DNA of 64,000 nt from NCBI RefSeq assembly GCF_003576475.1, contig NZ_QWGR01000013.1, forward strand, positions 1 through 64,000, given 5' to 3'. The DNA comes from Maribellus luteus. Lineage in GTDB: Bacteria > Bacteroidota > Bacteroidia > Bacteroidales > Prolixibacteraceae. Below are positions 24,761-34,271 of this stretch, one piece after another. Below the pieces are notes generated by a model. That model did not search any database and was not told the DNA's origin. It worked only from the letters and a program-made list of their open reading frames with translations. The translations under genes were made by a program, and so were the position numbers. Each line of letters opens with the position of its first letter. Positions within the stretch are counted from its first letter, which is position 1.

Positions 24761-25795
24761 TCAGTTGATTTCGATCTGTAAATCTACAGTAAAAGTTTGT
24801 TCCGTTTCCGTAATTTTCAGTTTATGCCTGCCCGGATAAAGCATTTCGAGCCTTTTCCGAACATTTTCAATTCCGATTCCCTGGTAACGCAAATCTGTTT
24901 CCCCGGCCGATTTCCCCTTACTGTTGGCAATTTCCAATTCCAGTTTATGGTCAGAAACCGTTAACAGGATATTGACAAAAGCATTGTCGGCCCCGCCTTT
25001 TAAGCCGTGTTTAAAGCTGTTCTCGACAAAAGGAAGAATAACCATCGGCGCAACCATTTTCTCTTTCACTTCGCCATCCACGTGCAGGTTAATTTTATGC
25101 TGTTCATCGGTTCGCAGGTTTTGAAGTGTGATGTAATTCCGGATCATTCCGATCTCCTTTTCAAGCGGGATATAATCGCGGTCCGAGTCATAAATAATGT
25201 GGCGTAACAAATCGCTTAACTGAACGATTTTCTCCGGAACTTCTTTTGAATTCTTCCTGGCCAGGCTGTAAATGCTGTTCAACGAATTAAAAAGAAAATG
25301 CGGGTTGATTTGCGAACGAAGCGCTTTTAGCTCGGCCTTGTTACGTTCACTTTCTATTTCCTGCAGACGGAACCAGCCACGCGCCAGCCGCAGCAAACTG
25401 GTAGCCACCAGGTAAACGGCAAAATACAGCGAGATGTCCCAAAATCCGTAAAAAGCAATGAAATAATAGCCTTCAAAAAAGTAATCGACCCATTTATTAA
25501 AAAGCACCAGGTAAAAACCGGAGCCCAGGGCAATCAGCGACAAAATCAGCAAAGAATACAAAAGATACTTGCCTTTTTCGAGAAAAAACGGGAACAACAG
25601 GCGCAGGTTGACGTAAACAACCGCCACAATCGGAATATGAAAGATGGCCGCATAAATCAGGTCAATCGTTTTTACTTCGGCCGAAACTTTCAGTACGTTC
25701 ATCAAAACCAGAAACGAAAGACACCAAAAGAACAGGTGCTGTAAAAACCTGTTCCTGATCAGCTGGTTAAAATATATTTTTAGTCTCCGCCACAT
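24761..25795 (-). CDS. LytS-type sensor histidine kinase
   Basis: The 344-residue membrane kinase has four hydrophobic helices at about 20-35, 47-68, 77-98 and 112-135, a coiled linker, and the His_kinase domain with LRSQINPHFLFNSLNSI, phospho-acceptor His166. A HATPase domain follows, with PLEKEIGMIRNYITLQNLR, VILPFVENSFKHGLKGG (N box) and RYQGIGIENVRKRLEMLY. It lacks a recognisable extracellular sensor domain, so it probably senses within the membrane. The adjacent regulator is its partner, 4 bp apart; a 210-residue lipoprotein gene ends 1 bp before it and may be an accessory sensor. Confidence 0.95.
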   Translation of the reverse strand: MWRRLKIYFNQLIRNRFLQHLFFWCLSFLVLMNVLKVSAEVKTIDLIYAAIFHIPIVAVVYVNLRLLFPFFLEKGKYLLYSLLILSLIALGSGFYLVLFNKWVDYFFEGYYFIAFYGFWDISLYFAVYLVATSLLRLARGWFRLQEIESERNKAELKALRSQINPHFLFNSLNSIYSLARKNSKEVPEKIVQLSDLLRHIIYDSDRDYIPLEKEIGMIRNYITLQNLRTDEQHKINLHVDGEVKEKMVAPMVILPFVENSFKHGLKGGADNAFVNILLTVSDHKLELEIANSKGKSAGETDLRYQGIGIENVRKRLEMLYPGRHKLKITETEQTFTVDLQIEIN

Positions 25796-25796
25796 A

Positions 25797-26429
25797 TTAG
25801 TTCTTCCGATGCAGAATCACTTCCAGACCATCTTCAAAAGCTTCCTCCGAATTTACATATTTTGTTACAAATTTCTGAAGTTCCTGCGGCTTGGCAGTGA
25901 GCAAAATAAACTCGTCGTTTGCCTCATGATGTATCCTGATTTTATTTTCGCGGATCAGTTTTGCCAGCCAGTCGGGATTAAACCAGCGGATCTTCAATAC
26001 ATCTTTTTCCACCTCTAATTTGGCAATGGTATGCACCGGAATAACGTGAAAAGTAGAAAGTCTGAATTCACCGTCATTAGGATACTCCTTTAAATAGAAA
26101 TCGAGGAAATATTGCCCTGCAAGTTTAACAATATGAACCAGAAAAGTGGATGAAACTTCTTCTCCGTTCTCCTCCGAATGCAAGGTTAAAACATAGCTGC
26201 AACTGTCCACTTCTGTCATTTCCTTATCGATGTACGGATGCGCAAAATTCCATACATCTTCGCCCTTGTTGAATTTTACAACCTGGTCGTCGTTTTCAAA
26301 CCATTCTCCCGTTAAAATATCGTTCGGAAAAAGATCTTTTTCGGTATAAAGCGGGTAAAACGAAAACACCACACAGCCTGAAAAGAAAAGAGCGATCAAT
26401 CCTGTCAAAACATATACTTTCTTTTTCAT
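25797..26429 (-). CDS. Lipoprotein of unknown function, first gene of kinase operon
   Basis: The 210-residue protein has a lipobox SGC at Cys19 in MKKKVYVLTGLIALFFSGC. The mature part begins with FSFYPLYTEKDLFPNDILTGEWFEND, a lipocalin-like 'G.W' start seen in several small Bacteroidota envelope lipoproteins, and contains an antiparallel-strand-like pattern to the end. No catalytic motif is visible. The stop lies 1 bp from the kinase start, so translation is coupled and a role in signal input to the kinase is likely. No family can be named with confidence. Confidence 0.7.
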   Translation of the reverse strand: MKKKVYVLTGLIALFFSGCVVFSFYPLYTEKDLFPNDILTGEWFENDDQVVKFNKGEDVWNFAHPYIDKEMTEVDSCSYVLTLHSEENGEEVSSTFLVHIVKLAGQYFLDFYLKEYPNDGEFRLSTFHVIPVHTIAKLEVEKDVLKIRWFNPDWLAKLIRENKIRIHHEANDEFILLTAKPQELQKFVTKYVNSEEAFEDGLEVILHRKN

Positions 26430-26521
26430 GACACTTTTGTTTTTGATTTTTACTCAAAGGTAGAGAGCAGAAAACCTTTCTGCCATTTTTTTCGATGACG
26501 CAAGGTATTTTATCGTTGACA

Positions 26522-26559
26522 TAAAAAAGCGATAGCCTCACACAGGGTGAAGCCATCGC
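26522..26559 (-). terminator. Terminator of the hexuronate/TRAP operon
   Basis: On the minus strand GCGATGGCTTCACCC pairs with GTGTGAGGCTATCGC and is followed by six T residues, 33 bp after the dctM stop. Confidence 0.85.
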
Positions 26560-26591
26560 AAAATATTCTTAGTATCTCAACAGATGTTTTC

Positions 26592-28055
26592 CTAAAATCC
26601 TAATGTATTCGGCAACCAGAGTGAAATTTCGGGAACATAGGTTACCAGCAACAAAACAACAATCATAACCGCAAACATGGGCAATAAGGGCTTCACCACG
26701 GTTTCGATTTTTACTTCGCTCACGCTGCACCCGATAAACAGCAACGAACCTACGGGCGGTGTTCCCAAACCAACACTTAGGTTCAGTACCATAATAATTC
26801 CGAAATGAATCGGGTCGAGCCCCAGGTTGGTAACAATCGGAAGAAATATGGGCGTGAAAATCAGTACTGCCGGTGTCATATCCATAAATATGCCCACAAA
26901 CAACAGAATCAGGTTGATAATAAGCAGGATTACAAATTTATTGTCGCTGAGAGCGAGCAGCGCTTCACTTACATTTTGCGGAATATTTTCGTACGCCATA
27001 ATCCACGAAAGGCCGATACAGGTTGCAACCAGTAACAATACGAAGGCGGTGGTTTTTACCGAACGGAGAATCACATCGGGCAAATCTTTCCACGACAATT
27101 CGCGGTACACAAAGGCCAGTATCAGTGCATAAAGAACAGCCACCGCCGAAGCTTCGGTCGCGGTAAAGAAACCGGCAACAATACCACCGATCACAATTAC
27201 CAGCAACATTAAACTGGGCAAAGCATTTAAAAAAGTTCGCAAGGCACGTTTTGCCCCCTGTTTGTGCTTGCTGGCATAAAATCCGAAACCACCGGCAAAA
27301 AGAGCAGCCAATCCGCCGTAAATAGCCGTTGCAGCTCCCGGAGAAACAAGCGATTTTACTTTGTATATTCCCACCGCAACAAGGACTATTCCAACCAATA
27401 CTGCCAGGAATTTTGAAACGTTCCGAACCATTCCCTTCACCCCGAAATGTTTGTAAGAGAACATGGCCAAAGCCATTCCCATAATTCCGAGCCCGGTTAA
27501 AATACCAGGTGCATAACCGGCCAAGAAAAGTGCAGTAATGGAAACCCCGCCACTGGCCAATGAATATACGATCAGGATATTACTCGGAGGGATCGAAAGT
27601 CCCGTAGTAGCAGAAGTAATGTTTACCGCCGCGCTAAAGTTTTTATCGTAGCCTTCCTTGTTCAACTCGGGCATCATAATACTACCGATGGCAGAAGCAG
27701 AGGCAGCTGCCGAACCGGAAATGGCACCAAACAGCATATTGGCAAATACGTTTACAAAAGCCAAACCGGCGGGCCAGCGCCCTACCAGAACACGGGCAAA
27801 ATCAATCAGCCGGATCGCTATTCCGCCCTTGTTCATGATGTTTCCGGCCAATATAAAAAAGGGTATCGCCAAAAGGGCAAAACTATCGAGCCCCGTTGCC
27901 ATTCGCTGGGCAAAAGTGGTGGCCGCCGGTAAAGGCATGATGGTCACCAACATGGTTAAAATACCGGAAATCCCAATACTAAAAGCGATTGGAACCCCGA
28001 TCACCAATAAGAATATAAAACTTACTACCAGTACAATTACGCCTAGGAATTCCAT
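26592..28055 (-). CDS. dctM: TRAP transporter large permease (DctM type) with an internal insertion
   Basis: The 487-residue integral membrane protein is the sodium-driven transport subunit of a TRAP system. Conserved stretches include IPFFILAGNIMNKGGIA, GAISGSAAASASAIGS and FTATEASAVAVLYALIL, with FMDMTPAVLIFTPIFLP and GLGTPPVGSLLFIG near the C-terminus. Usual length is about 425-430; the extra residues sit at about 210-268 and look like two additional helices (FLAVLVGIVLVAVGIY and AIYGGLAALFAGGFGFYA). It overlaps dctQ by 1 bp. Context with uxaC/uxaE/kdgK/eda points to hexuronates as substrate. It is the last gene of the operon, before a strong terminator. Confidence 0.93.
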   Translation of the reverse strand: MEFLGVIVLVVSFIFLLVIGVPIAFSIGISGILTMLVTIMPLPAATTFAQRMATGLDSFALLAIPFFILAGNIMNKGGIAIRLIDFARVLVGRWPAGLAFVNVFANMLFGAISGSAAASASAIGSIMMPELNKEGYDKNFSAAVNITSATTGLSIPPSNILIVYSLASGGVSITALFLAGYAPGILTGLGIMGMALAMFSYKHFGVKGMVRNVSKFLAVLVGIVLVAVGIYKVKSLVSPGAATAIYGGLAALFAGGFGFYASKHKQGAKRALRTFLNALPSLMLLVIVIGGIVAGFFTATEASAVAVLYALILAFVYRELSWKDLPDVILRSVKTTAFVLLLVATCIGLSWIMAYENIPQNVSEALLALSDNKFVILLIINLILLFVGIFMDMTPAVLIFTPIFLPIVTNLGLDPIHFGIIMVLNLSVGLGTPPVGSLLFIGCSVSEVKIETVVKPLLPMFAVMIVVLLLVTYVPEISLWLPNTLGF

Positions 28056-28519
28056 TAGTCTTCAATATTTAGGTTGAGTGAATTATCGATTGAATAGTAT
28101 ATAATAAGCAGACCGCTGACAGGTACCACCAGGTAAACATAACCAAGCGGCAAAGCCAGCGCAGCAGAGTTAACTCCCAGGTAAAAACGGGTGTAAACAA
28201 GCCATGCTCCACCAATTACCATCACAAAAAGAGCAAAAAGCCCCACAATACTGTTAATGATGATTTGCAGCCTGCGTTTTTTCATCCCCTTCATTTTCTG
28301 AAGCAGCAAGTCAATGGCCAGGTGTTCGTTTTTACCCGCCACGTAAGCAGAACCAAGTAGGCCGACCCAAATCAGCAGAAAACCCGCCAGCTCGTCGGTA
28401 AACGAACTGGGTGCCGAAAGAACGTAGCGACTGAATACCTGCCACAAAACATCGATAACCAGGATGCTCATCAGCGCCACCAATACAATTTCTATAATCT
28501 TGTCAATTTTTTGTCTCAT
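28055..28519 (-). CDS. dctQ: TRAP transporter small permease (DctQ type)
   Basis: The 154-residue membrane protein has four helices. The segment VLWQVFSRYVLSAPSSFTDELAGFLLIWVGLLGSAYVAG at about 25-63 is the typical DctQ core, with the Trp-containing helix and the 'ARE/KNEHLAID' loop (GKNEHLAIDLL). It forms the membrane complex with DctM and works with the binding lipoprotein encoded 21 bp upstream. The stop overlaps the dctM start by 1 bp, so stoichiometric translation is expected. Confidence 0.93.
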   Translation of the reverse strand: MRQKIDKIIEIVLVALMSILVIDVLWQVFSRYVLSAPSSFTDELAGFLLIWVGLLGSAYVAGKNEHLAIDLLLQKMKGMKKRRLQIIINSIVGLFALFVMVIGGAWLVYTRFYLGVNSAALALPLGYVYLVVPVSGLLIIYYSIDNSLNLNIED

Positions 28520-28540
28520 AGTTTTACAACGGTTTAAAGG

Positions 28541-29521
28541 TTAGTCTTCCACTGCTTCAATTCTTCGAATCAGGTCGCCCAAAACTTTGTCTTCCTTGTA
28601 TTTATTCAAAAGCCCCTGAACTTTATCGGCAAATAACTTTTTATCAGGATAGTGAATTTTCACCCCTGCCTCCTGCACAACCCGCAGCGATTCTTCCACC
28701 GACTCGGCCCAGTATTTCCGTTCAACCGGCACCGATTCATCGGCCGCTTCCTGCATCCATTTCTGTTCCTCTTTGGTAAGGCTGTTCCATACTTTGGTAC
28801 TGATGATCAACACATCGGGCACACAGGTATGTTCGTCAAGCGAATACTCTTTGCATACCTCGTAATGGTGCGAAGTATACAAACTAGGCGGATTATTCTC
28901 GGCTCCATCCACCACCCCACTTTGCAGCGCGGTATATAATTCACCCCACGAAATAGGCGTTGGAGAACCTCCCAGCGCTTTTACCATTTCCATGGCGCTC
29001 TGACTTTTCATTACCCTGATCTTCAATCCATTCAAATCATCCGGGGTTTTGATCGGTTTGTCGATGGTATAAAAACTCCGGAAGCCTGCATCGTAAAAGC
29101 ACAAGCCACGAATCCAGTATTCTTCGGTACCCAGCAGCAATTCCTTTCCGATCTCTCCGTCAAAAACATTAAAGGAATGCTCTTTCGTTCTGAAAATATA
29201 AGGCAAGCCAAGTACTTTGAACTTTGGGGTAAAACTCTCCATAACTGCGGCGGAAACTTTAGTAATAGCCAGGCTCCCGATCTGCAGTAATTCCACACAC
29301 TGCTGTTCGGAACCAAGCTGTCCGCTCGGATAAATATCAATGGTAAGCTGTCCGTTTGATTTTTCGGCCAGACGCTGTGCCATGAATTCCATTCCTTTGT
29401 GCACCGGGTGTGTCGGGTCGAGGCCGTGCGCCAGCTTGAGCACTTTGTGGTGGCTTGCATTACTGCACCCCATAACAATCCCCAAAGAAAGTAAGGCAAT
29501 AATTATTTTAACAGGTTTCAT
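28541..29521 (-). CDS. dctP: TRAP transporter substrate-binding lipoprotein (DctP type)
   Basis: The 326-residue DctP-family receptor is anchored as a lipoprotein (Cys19 in IVMGC). Known family stretches are LAHGLDPTHPVHKGMEFMAQRL, the SGQLGSEQQCVELLQIG segment and LNGLKIRVMKSQ, where the Arg normally ligates the substrate carboxylate. WGELYTALQSGVVDGAENN also fits the family. A lipoprotein anchor, instead of a free periplasmic protein, is common in Bacteroidota TRAP systems. Operon context with glucuronate/galacturonate enzymes predicts hexuronate binding; the exact ligand is not visible from sequence. Confidence 0.93.
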   Translation of the reverse strand: MKPVKIIIALLSLGIVMGCSNASHHKVLKLAHGLDPTHPVHKGMEFMAQRLAEKSNGQLTIDIYPSGQLGSEQQCVELLQIGSLAITKVSAAVMESFTPKFKVLGLPYIFRTKEHSFNVFDGEIGKELLLGTEEYWIRGLCFYDAGFRSFYTIDKPIKTPDDLNGLKIRVMKSQSAMEMVKALGGSPTPISWGELYTALQSGVVDGAENNPPSLYTSHHYEVCKEYSLDEHTCVPDVLIISTKVWNSLTKEEQKWMQEAADESVPVERKYWAESVEESLRVVQEAGVKIHYPDKKLFADKVQGLLNKYKEDKVLGDLIRRIEAVED

Positions 29522-29567
29522 TTTTATTGGTTTAAGTCTGATTTTTTACGATCAAAGTATATTGAGA

Positions 29568-30239
29568 CTATGATTTAAGGCGCTGAATGATTTGCAGCGC
29601 TTCGGCACATTTTTCGGTAATGTAGGCATAATTTCCTTCGGCCAACACTTCTTTGGGAAATAGCTGCGATCCCATTCCCACGCAGGTAACTCCTGCATCG
29701 AACCATTGTTTCAGGTTTTCTTCGTCGGGAGAAACGCCGCCTGTTGGCATAATGCTCGCCCATGGCATAGGCCCTTTAACGGCTTTTACAAAGCTTGGCC
29801 CCCCAACCTGCGAACCGGGGAAAATTTTCACGACTTCTGCCCCCAGTTCGTGTGCGCGGCCAATTTCTGTAACCGAACCGCAGCCCGGACTCCAGGCAAT
29901 TTTGCGTTTGTTGCACACTTTTGCTGTTCCCTCATCGATCAGCGGCGCTACCACAAAGTTGGTTCCTAGCGCAATGTACATAGCAGCAGTTGCCTCATCC
30001 ACGATAGAACCAACTCCCAGAATCATTTCCGGGCACTCCTGGATAGCCCATTTGTTAAGTTCAGCAAAAACAAGCGTGGCAAAATCTCCGCGGTTTGTGA
30101 ATTCGAACAAACGAACTCCCCCCTCGTAACAGGCTTTTACCACTTGTTTGCAAACTTCCACATCTTTATGGTAGAACACCGGTACCATCCCGGTTTCTTT
30201 CATTGTTAGTGCGACTTGTATTCTTGAAAATCTTGCCAT
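29568..30239 (-). CDS. eda: KDPG/KHG aldolase
   Basis: The 223-residue class I aldolase cleaves 2-keto-3-deoxy-6-phosphogluconate to pyruvate and glyceraldehyde 3-phosphate. The TIM-barrel signature is clear: LFEFTNRGDFA with Glu46 and Arg50, LGVGSIVDEATA, and VVKIFPGSQVGGPSFVKA with the Schiff-base Lys138; MPTGGVSPDEENLKQWF closes the phosphate site. It sits between the TRAP receptor gene and kdgK in the hexuronate operon and performs the last step of the pathway. The N-terminus MARFSRIQVALTMKETG is slightly longer than in E. coli Eda. Confidence 0.95.
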   Translation of the reverse strand: MARFSRIQVALTMKETGMVPVFYHKDVEVCKQVVKACYEGGVRLFEFTNRGDFATLVFAELNKWAIQECPEMILGVGSIVDEATAAMYIALGTNFVVAPLIDEGTAKVCNKRKIAWSPGCGSVTEIGRAHELGAEVVKIFPGSQVGGPSFVKAVKGPMPWASIMPTGGVSPDEENLKQWFDAGVTCVGMGSQLFPKEVLAEGNYAYITEKCAEALQIIQRLKS

Positions 30240-30259
30240 TTTTTTGAGTTTTCAGTTGA

Positions 30260-30321
30260 CAGTCGCAGTTATCAGTTTTCGTTTGAAGCAAGACATGCCA
30301 CTCACTGTAAACTGCGACTGA
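30260..30321. repeat. Inverted repeat CAGTCGCAGTT / AACTGCGACTG between eda and kdgK
   Basis: CAGTCGCAGTT at 30260-30270 and AACTGCGACTG at 30310-30320 form an 11-bp stem. The right arm with its flank (CTGTAAACTGCGACTGA, 30305-30321) recurs exactly at 56827-56843, so it is a dispersed intergenic repeat rather than an operon-specific signal. It could still cause partial termination or protect mRNA ends. Confidence 0.55.
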
Positions 30322-30334
30322 ATACTATTTTTAA

Positions 30335-31435
30335 TTAGCGGTCAACACGTGCGCTTCCGCCGCCGATTATTTTTTCCACTTCGGATAAAGTAGCCATGGT
30401 TGTATCACCCGGAGTAGTCATGGCCAAGGCACCATGCGCCGCACCGTATTCAACGGCCCTGGCTCCGTCATTAAACTCAAGGAAACCATAAATTAAACCC
30501 GATGCAAAGCTATCTCCACCACCCACACGGTCCATAATCTCCAGGTCTTCGCGGAGCTGAGCTTCGTGAATTTTACCCTCGGAATAGCAAATGGCACCCC
30601 ACGAATTTACGGTGGCCGATTTTACAGTACGCAAAGTGGTGGCTATCACCTTGAAGTTTGGAAACTCGGCCATTGCATTTTTAATCATGCTTTTATAACC
30701 CGACAAATCCAGTTCTTTCAGGTTTTCATCGTTCCCTTCCACTTCGAGTCCCAAACAAGCTGTGAAATCTTCTTCGTTACCGATCATCACATCCACATAT
30801 TTGGCAATTTCGCGGTTTACTTCCTGTGCTTTGGCTTCTCCGCCAATGGCTTTCCAAAGCGAGGGGCGGTAATTCAGGTCGTATGAAACAATCGTTCCGT
30901 GCTTTTTGGCAATTTTTACGGCTTCGATAACCGTTTCGGCAGCTGTTTCGGAAAGTGCTGCGAAGATTCCACCGGTATGCATCCAGCGAGCTCCCAAGGT
31001 TCCGAAAATGTATTCCCAGTCAATATCACCCGGTTTTAGTTGAGACGCTGCCGTATTTCCACGGTCAGAAACGCCTTTTGCCCCCCGGATACCAAAACCT
31101 CTTTCGGTGAAATTCAACCCGTTACGAACAGAACGGCCACAACCATCGTAATCCACCCACTTTACAAATTGGGTATCCAATCCTCCCTGAAGCATAAAAT
31201 CTTCGATTAAGGCACCTACCTCGTTGTCAGCCAATGCAGTTACAATAGCTGTTTTCTTCCCAAAACACCTTCTGAGACCGCGCGATACGTTGTATTCGCC
31301 ACCGCCTTCCCAGGCTCTGAATTGACGGGTAGTACGTATGCGACCTTCCCCCGGATCAAGTCGTAGCATAACTTCTCCAAGAGAAATGCAATCATAGGTG
31401 CATTCTGCTTTCGATTTAATGTTCATTTTGGCCAT
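30335..31435 (-). CDS. kdgK: 2-keto-3-deoxygluconate kinase (PfkB family)
   Basis: The 366-residue ribokinase-like enzyme phosphorylates 2-keto-3-deoxygluconate to KDPG. Features are CISLGEVMLRLDPGEGRIRTTRQF at the N-terminus, GGGEYNVSRGLRRCFG (substrate glycines), DLNYRPSLWK and the anion hole with catalytic base in VGGGDSFASGLIYG (Asp308). The size is about 40 residues above E. coli KdgK and matches the Bacteroidota form. A promoter with an overlapping CG-centred palindrome lies 20-40 bp upstream, so kdgK-eda-dctPQM may have an internal promoter in addition to transcription from uxaE. Confidence 0.92.
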   Translation of the reverse strand: MAKMNIKSKAECTYDCISLGEVMLRLDPGEGRIRTTRQFRAWEGGGEYNVSRGLRRCFGKKTAIVTALADNEVGALIEDFMLQGGLDTQFVKWVDYDGCGRSVRNGLNFTERGFGIRGAKGVSDRGNTAASQLKPGDIDWEYIFGTLGARWMHTGGIFAALSETAAETVIEAVKIAKKHGTIVSYDLNYRPSLWKAIGGEAKAQEVNREIAKYVDVMIGNEEDFTACLGLEVEGNDENLKELDLSGYKSMIKNAMAEFPNFKVIATTLRTVKSATVNSWGAICYSEGKIHEAQLREDLEIMDRVGGGDSFASGLIYGFLEFNDGARAVEYGAAHGALAMTTPGDTTMATLSEVEKIIGGGSARVDR

Positions 31436-31456
31436 GATTCAGTTTTTATATTTTCA

Positions 31457-31476
31457 TGCAATCGATTGCAAAGATA
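31457..31476 (-). promoter_or_regulatory. kdgK promoter with LacI-type palindromic operator
   Basis: The perfect 14-bp palindrome TGCAATCGATTGCA (31457-31470) overlaps the downstream side of the minus-strand -7 element TATCTTTGC (31468-31476). A central CG and this length are typical of LacI-family operators. The position just downstream of -7 would give repression. No LacI-type gene is in the window. Confidence 0.6.
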
Positions 31477-31527
31477 GCAATCCACGCTAATATTTTATTC
31501 AGTTGCTTCTACTAAATACTTATTTCA

Positions 31528-32928
31528 CTAAAATTTAAAGTATTCTTTCGCATTGTTGAAGCAAATGTTTTCAACCATCTTACCCAACAATTCCAAATCG
31601 TACGGTATCTCGCCATTTTCAACGTCTTTTCCCAGCAAATTGCACAGTGTGCGGCGGAAATATTCATGACGTGTGTAGGATAGAAAGCTGCGGGAATCAG
31701 TCAGCATTCCCACAAAACGGCTCAGTAAACCAAGATTGGAAAGTGCATTCATTTGTTTTTCCATACCGTCTTTCTGATCGAGGAACCACCAGCCCGAGCC
31801 AAACTGCATTTTACCGGGCACCGAACCATCCTGGAAATTTCCGATCATGGTTCCGATCATCTCGTTGTCTTTGGGATTCAGGTTGTACAAAATCGTTTGG
31901 CTGAGTTTGTTTTCCATGTCCAAGCGATCGAGCAAACGGGATAAAGGACGGGCAATTTCAAGATCTGCGATCGAATCAAATCCCACATCAGCTCCCAAAC
32001 GTTTGAAAAGACGGGTATTGTTGTTGCGCAGTGCTCCGATATGAAACTGTTGTGTCCAGCCACGCGAATGATCCATGATTCCAAATTCGTACAACATGGC
32101 TGACTGAAACTTGCGTACCTCTTCTTTCGAAAGATCGCTTCCACCTCTTACTTTTGCAAAAATCTTTTCAATTTCCGCTTCGGAATAATCTTCGGCCAAA
32201 ACCGTTTCAACACCGTGATCACTTAAACGACAACCATTGTCGTGAAAAAACTGGTGCCGGTTGTCGAGTGCATCCATCAGGTCCGAAAAAGTACGAATGT
32301 TTTCATCGGCGGCTTCCTCTAGTTTATCGATATATTGGTTGTAAACTTTTGAATTTTCCACCGCCATGGCCTTATCAGGACGCCAGGCAGGCAGAACCTC
32401 TGTTTCAAAGCCGTCGGCTTTAATCGCGCGATGGTATTCCAGTGAATCCACCGGATCATCGGTTGTACAGATGGTATGTACATTGGCCATTTTTATGATC
32501 CCACGACACGAATATTCGGGTGTTTGCAATTTTGCATTGCATGCTTCCCAAATTCCTTTGGCAGTGGATGGACTCAGCAAACGCTCCTCATTGAAAAACC
32601 GTCTCAACTCCAGATGAGTCCAGTGGTACAAAGGATTTCGCAGGGTATTTGGAACCGTTTCCGCCCATTTCTCAAACTTTTCGTAATCGCTGGCATCGCC
32701 CGTGCAATAGCGTTCATCAACACCATTGGTGCGCATGGCCCGCCATTTGTAGTGATCGCCCGCCAACCAGATTTCGGTTATATTTTTGAATTGCCTGTCT
32801 TCGGCTATCTCCTTAGGATTGATGTGACAGTGGTAATCGAAAACCGGCATTTTCGCCGCATGATTATGATACAGTTCCTTTGCAACATCGTTTTGCAAAA
32901 GAAAGTCTTTATCCATAAATGGTTTCAT
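31528..32928 (-). CDS. uxaC: Glucuronate/galacturonate isomerase
   Basis: The 466-residue enzyme interconverts D-glucuronate with fructuronate and D-galacturonate with tagaturonate. The amidohydrolase-like barrel is recognised by [18 protein letters not shown] at about 30-47, the metal-binding Hx[45 protein letters not shown]; and [20 protein letters not shown] near the end, with [20 protein letters not shown]. Length agrees with E. coli UxaC (470). It is the second gene of the operon, 48 bp after uxaE, and opens hexuronate breakdown. Confidence 0.96.
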   Translation of the reverse strand: MKPFMDKDFLLQNDVAKELYHNHAAKMPVFDYHCHINPKEIAEDRQFKNITEIWLAGDHYKWRAMRTNGVDERYCTGDASDYEKFEKWAETVPNTLRNPLYHWTHLELRRFFNEERLLSPSTAKGIWEACNAKLQTPEYSCRGIIKMANVHTICTTDDPVDSLEYHRAIKADGFETEVLPAWRPDKAMAVENSKVYNQYIDKLEEAADENIRTFSDLMDALDNRHQFFHDNGCRLSDHGVETVLAEDYSEAEIEKIFAKVRGGSDLSKEEVRKFQSAMLYEFGIMDHSRGWTQQFHIGALRNNNTRLFKRLGADVGFDSIADLEIARPLSRLLDRLDMENKLSQTILYNLNPKDNEMIGTMIGNFQDGSVPGKMQFGSGWWFLDQKDGMEKQMNALSNLGLLSRFVGMLTDSRSFLSYTRHEYFRRTLCNLLGKDVENGEIPYDLELLGKMVENICFNNAKEYFKF

Positions 32929-32976
32929 AGGATATTCTTTAGTCGAAAACCGGCTGCCCGGAGTCCGAAGTTGTAA

Positions 32977-34227
32977 TTATTGTAAGTCGAAAAGTCTTTT
33001 CAAATGTCTTTCGTAGATGTTTTCCTCTACACAGCCTCCAACTACATCGGCGTATTTTTTGAGCAGATCGGTATACCTCTCTCCCATTTCAGCAGCGACT
33101 TTGTAGCCCACGTGGATCAACTGGCGGAAATTGGGATTGTAATCCGGATGACCGGGAATGTGGCGTAAGGTGTCACCGTATTTTTCGCCCGACCAGCTTT
33201 CTACCTCCTCCACTGTTGGCAATTTGCTGTCGTCAATATCGATCACATCGGCATAAGGTGCACACAATTCATCCTTACGGGCCAGTGCCTTTGCATAAAT
33301 TTCCTTGGCTGCCGCCAATCCTTCGTCGCCCGAAATCGCCAAACCAATCACTTCTTCCAACCAGGTTGTTCCGGCGGTTTTTACATGAATACCTTTGTCG
33401 TATTTCGCGATAATTTCAGCCATAACCGGGTAGATGGTAAATTTATCGGAACCTGAATGCACACTGAGTTTCAGATCCTCGGGCAAACCAAACTCTTTCA
33501 CCGCATAATCAATCACCAACACATCCTGCTCAAATTCTTTTGCAAACTGATCAACATCGCCTGCGTAATCGACACCTTTATTAAAACGCCCTGTAAACTT
33601 TGGGGCAATGGTTTGTGCCGGTATATCCTCGTCTGCAATCATTTTCAAAATAAAAAACATGTCAACCGGGGTCTGCGGAGTTTCCACTTCGTCCATCGAA
33701 ACTTCGGTCACAAATTTGCCTTTTCCTTTGAACGACTCAATGTGCCGGTAAATTTCTCCCGCCTCTTTGATTGCTGCCAGGTATTTTCCGGCTACTTCAT
33801 CCAGCAACGAATCGGTGATAACAATCGGCTCTGCGATTCCCGGAATTTCTACCTGATTACCCAAAGCACTACATGAGTTTTTGAAGCTGGCAATATCTTC
33901 TGCTGAACTTTCATTACCGATGTACATGGCCACATCCAGGGTAAAAAAATCGCAATGATTGATAAAACGATCCACATTGCTTAGATTGATATGGTCGGCG
34001 TCCACAAAGTAAGGGCCTTCCCATCCCTGATTTTTAACGGCGCTGTCGGCCTCTCTTCTTGTTCCTTCCGGTTCGGAGTGAACGATGTTGTGTTCGCGAT
34101 TCGATTTATTCCATACCGGGGTAATTTCGATTCCCTCCGAAGTGGCAATGATAAGTGCACTTAGCTGTGCTTCTCCTTCATGATTGAAGCGGTCTCCTAC
34201 TCCAAAACTGTATTTTCCAAGTTCCAT
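32977..34227 (-). CDS. uxaE: Tagaturonate epimerase (UxaE family)
   Basis: The 416-residue protein of the UxaE family was first described in Thermotoga, where it epimerises D-tagaturonate to D-fructuronate and so lets galacturonate join the glucuronate branch. Stretches supporting this are KYSFGVGDRFNHEGEAQLSA at the N-terminus, GPYFVDADHINLSNVDRFI, QTIAPKFTGRFNKGVDY, LSVHSGSDKFTIYPVM and HVKTAGTTWLEE, which look like metal and sugar-acid contacts of a TIM barrel. It heads the hexuronate operon. UxuB and UxuA must be elsewhere in the genome. A palindromic operator and probable promoter lie 45-80 bp upstream. Confidence 0.9.
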   Translation of the reverse strand: MELGKYSFGVGDRFNHEGEAQLSALIIATSEGIEITPVWNKSNREHNIVHSEPEGTRREADSAVKNQGWEGPYFVDADHINLSNVDRFINHCDFFTLDVAMYIGNESSAEDIASFKNSCSALGNQVEIPGIAEPIVITDSLLDEVAGKYLAAIKEAGEIYRHIESFKGKGKFVTEVSMDEVETPQTPVDMFFILKMIADEDIPAQTIAPKFTGRFNKGVDYAGDVDQFAKEFEQDVLVIDYAVKEFGLPEDLKLSVHSGSDKFTIYPVMAEIIAKYDKGIHVKTAGTTWLEEVIGLAISGDEGLAAAKEIYAKALARKDELCAPYADVIDIDDSKLPTVEEVESWSGEKYGDTLRHIPGHPDYNPNFRQLIHVGYKVAAEMGERYTDLLKKYADVVGGCVEENIYERHLKRLFDLQ

Positions 34228-34271
34228 TTTTGCTGTTTAGATTGATACGTTACTGATCCAAATCTCGTTTC

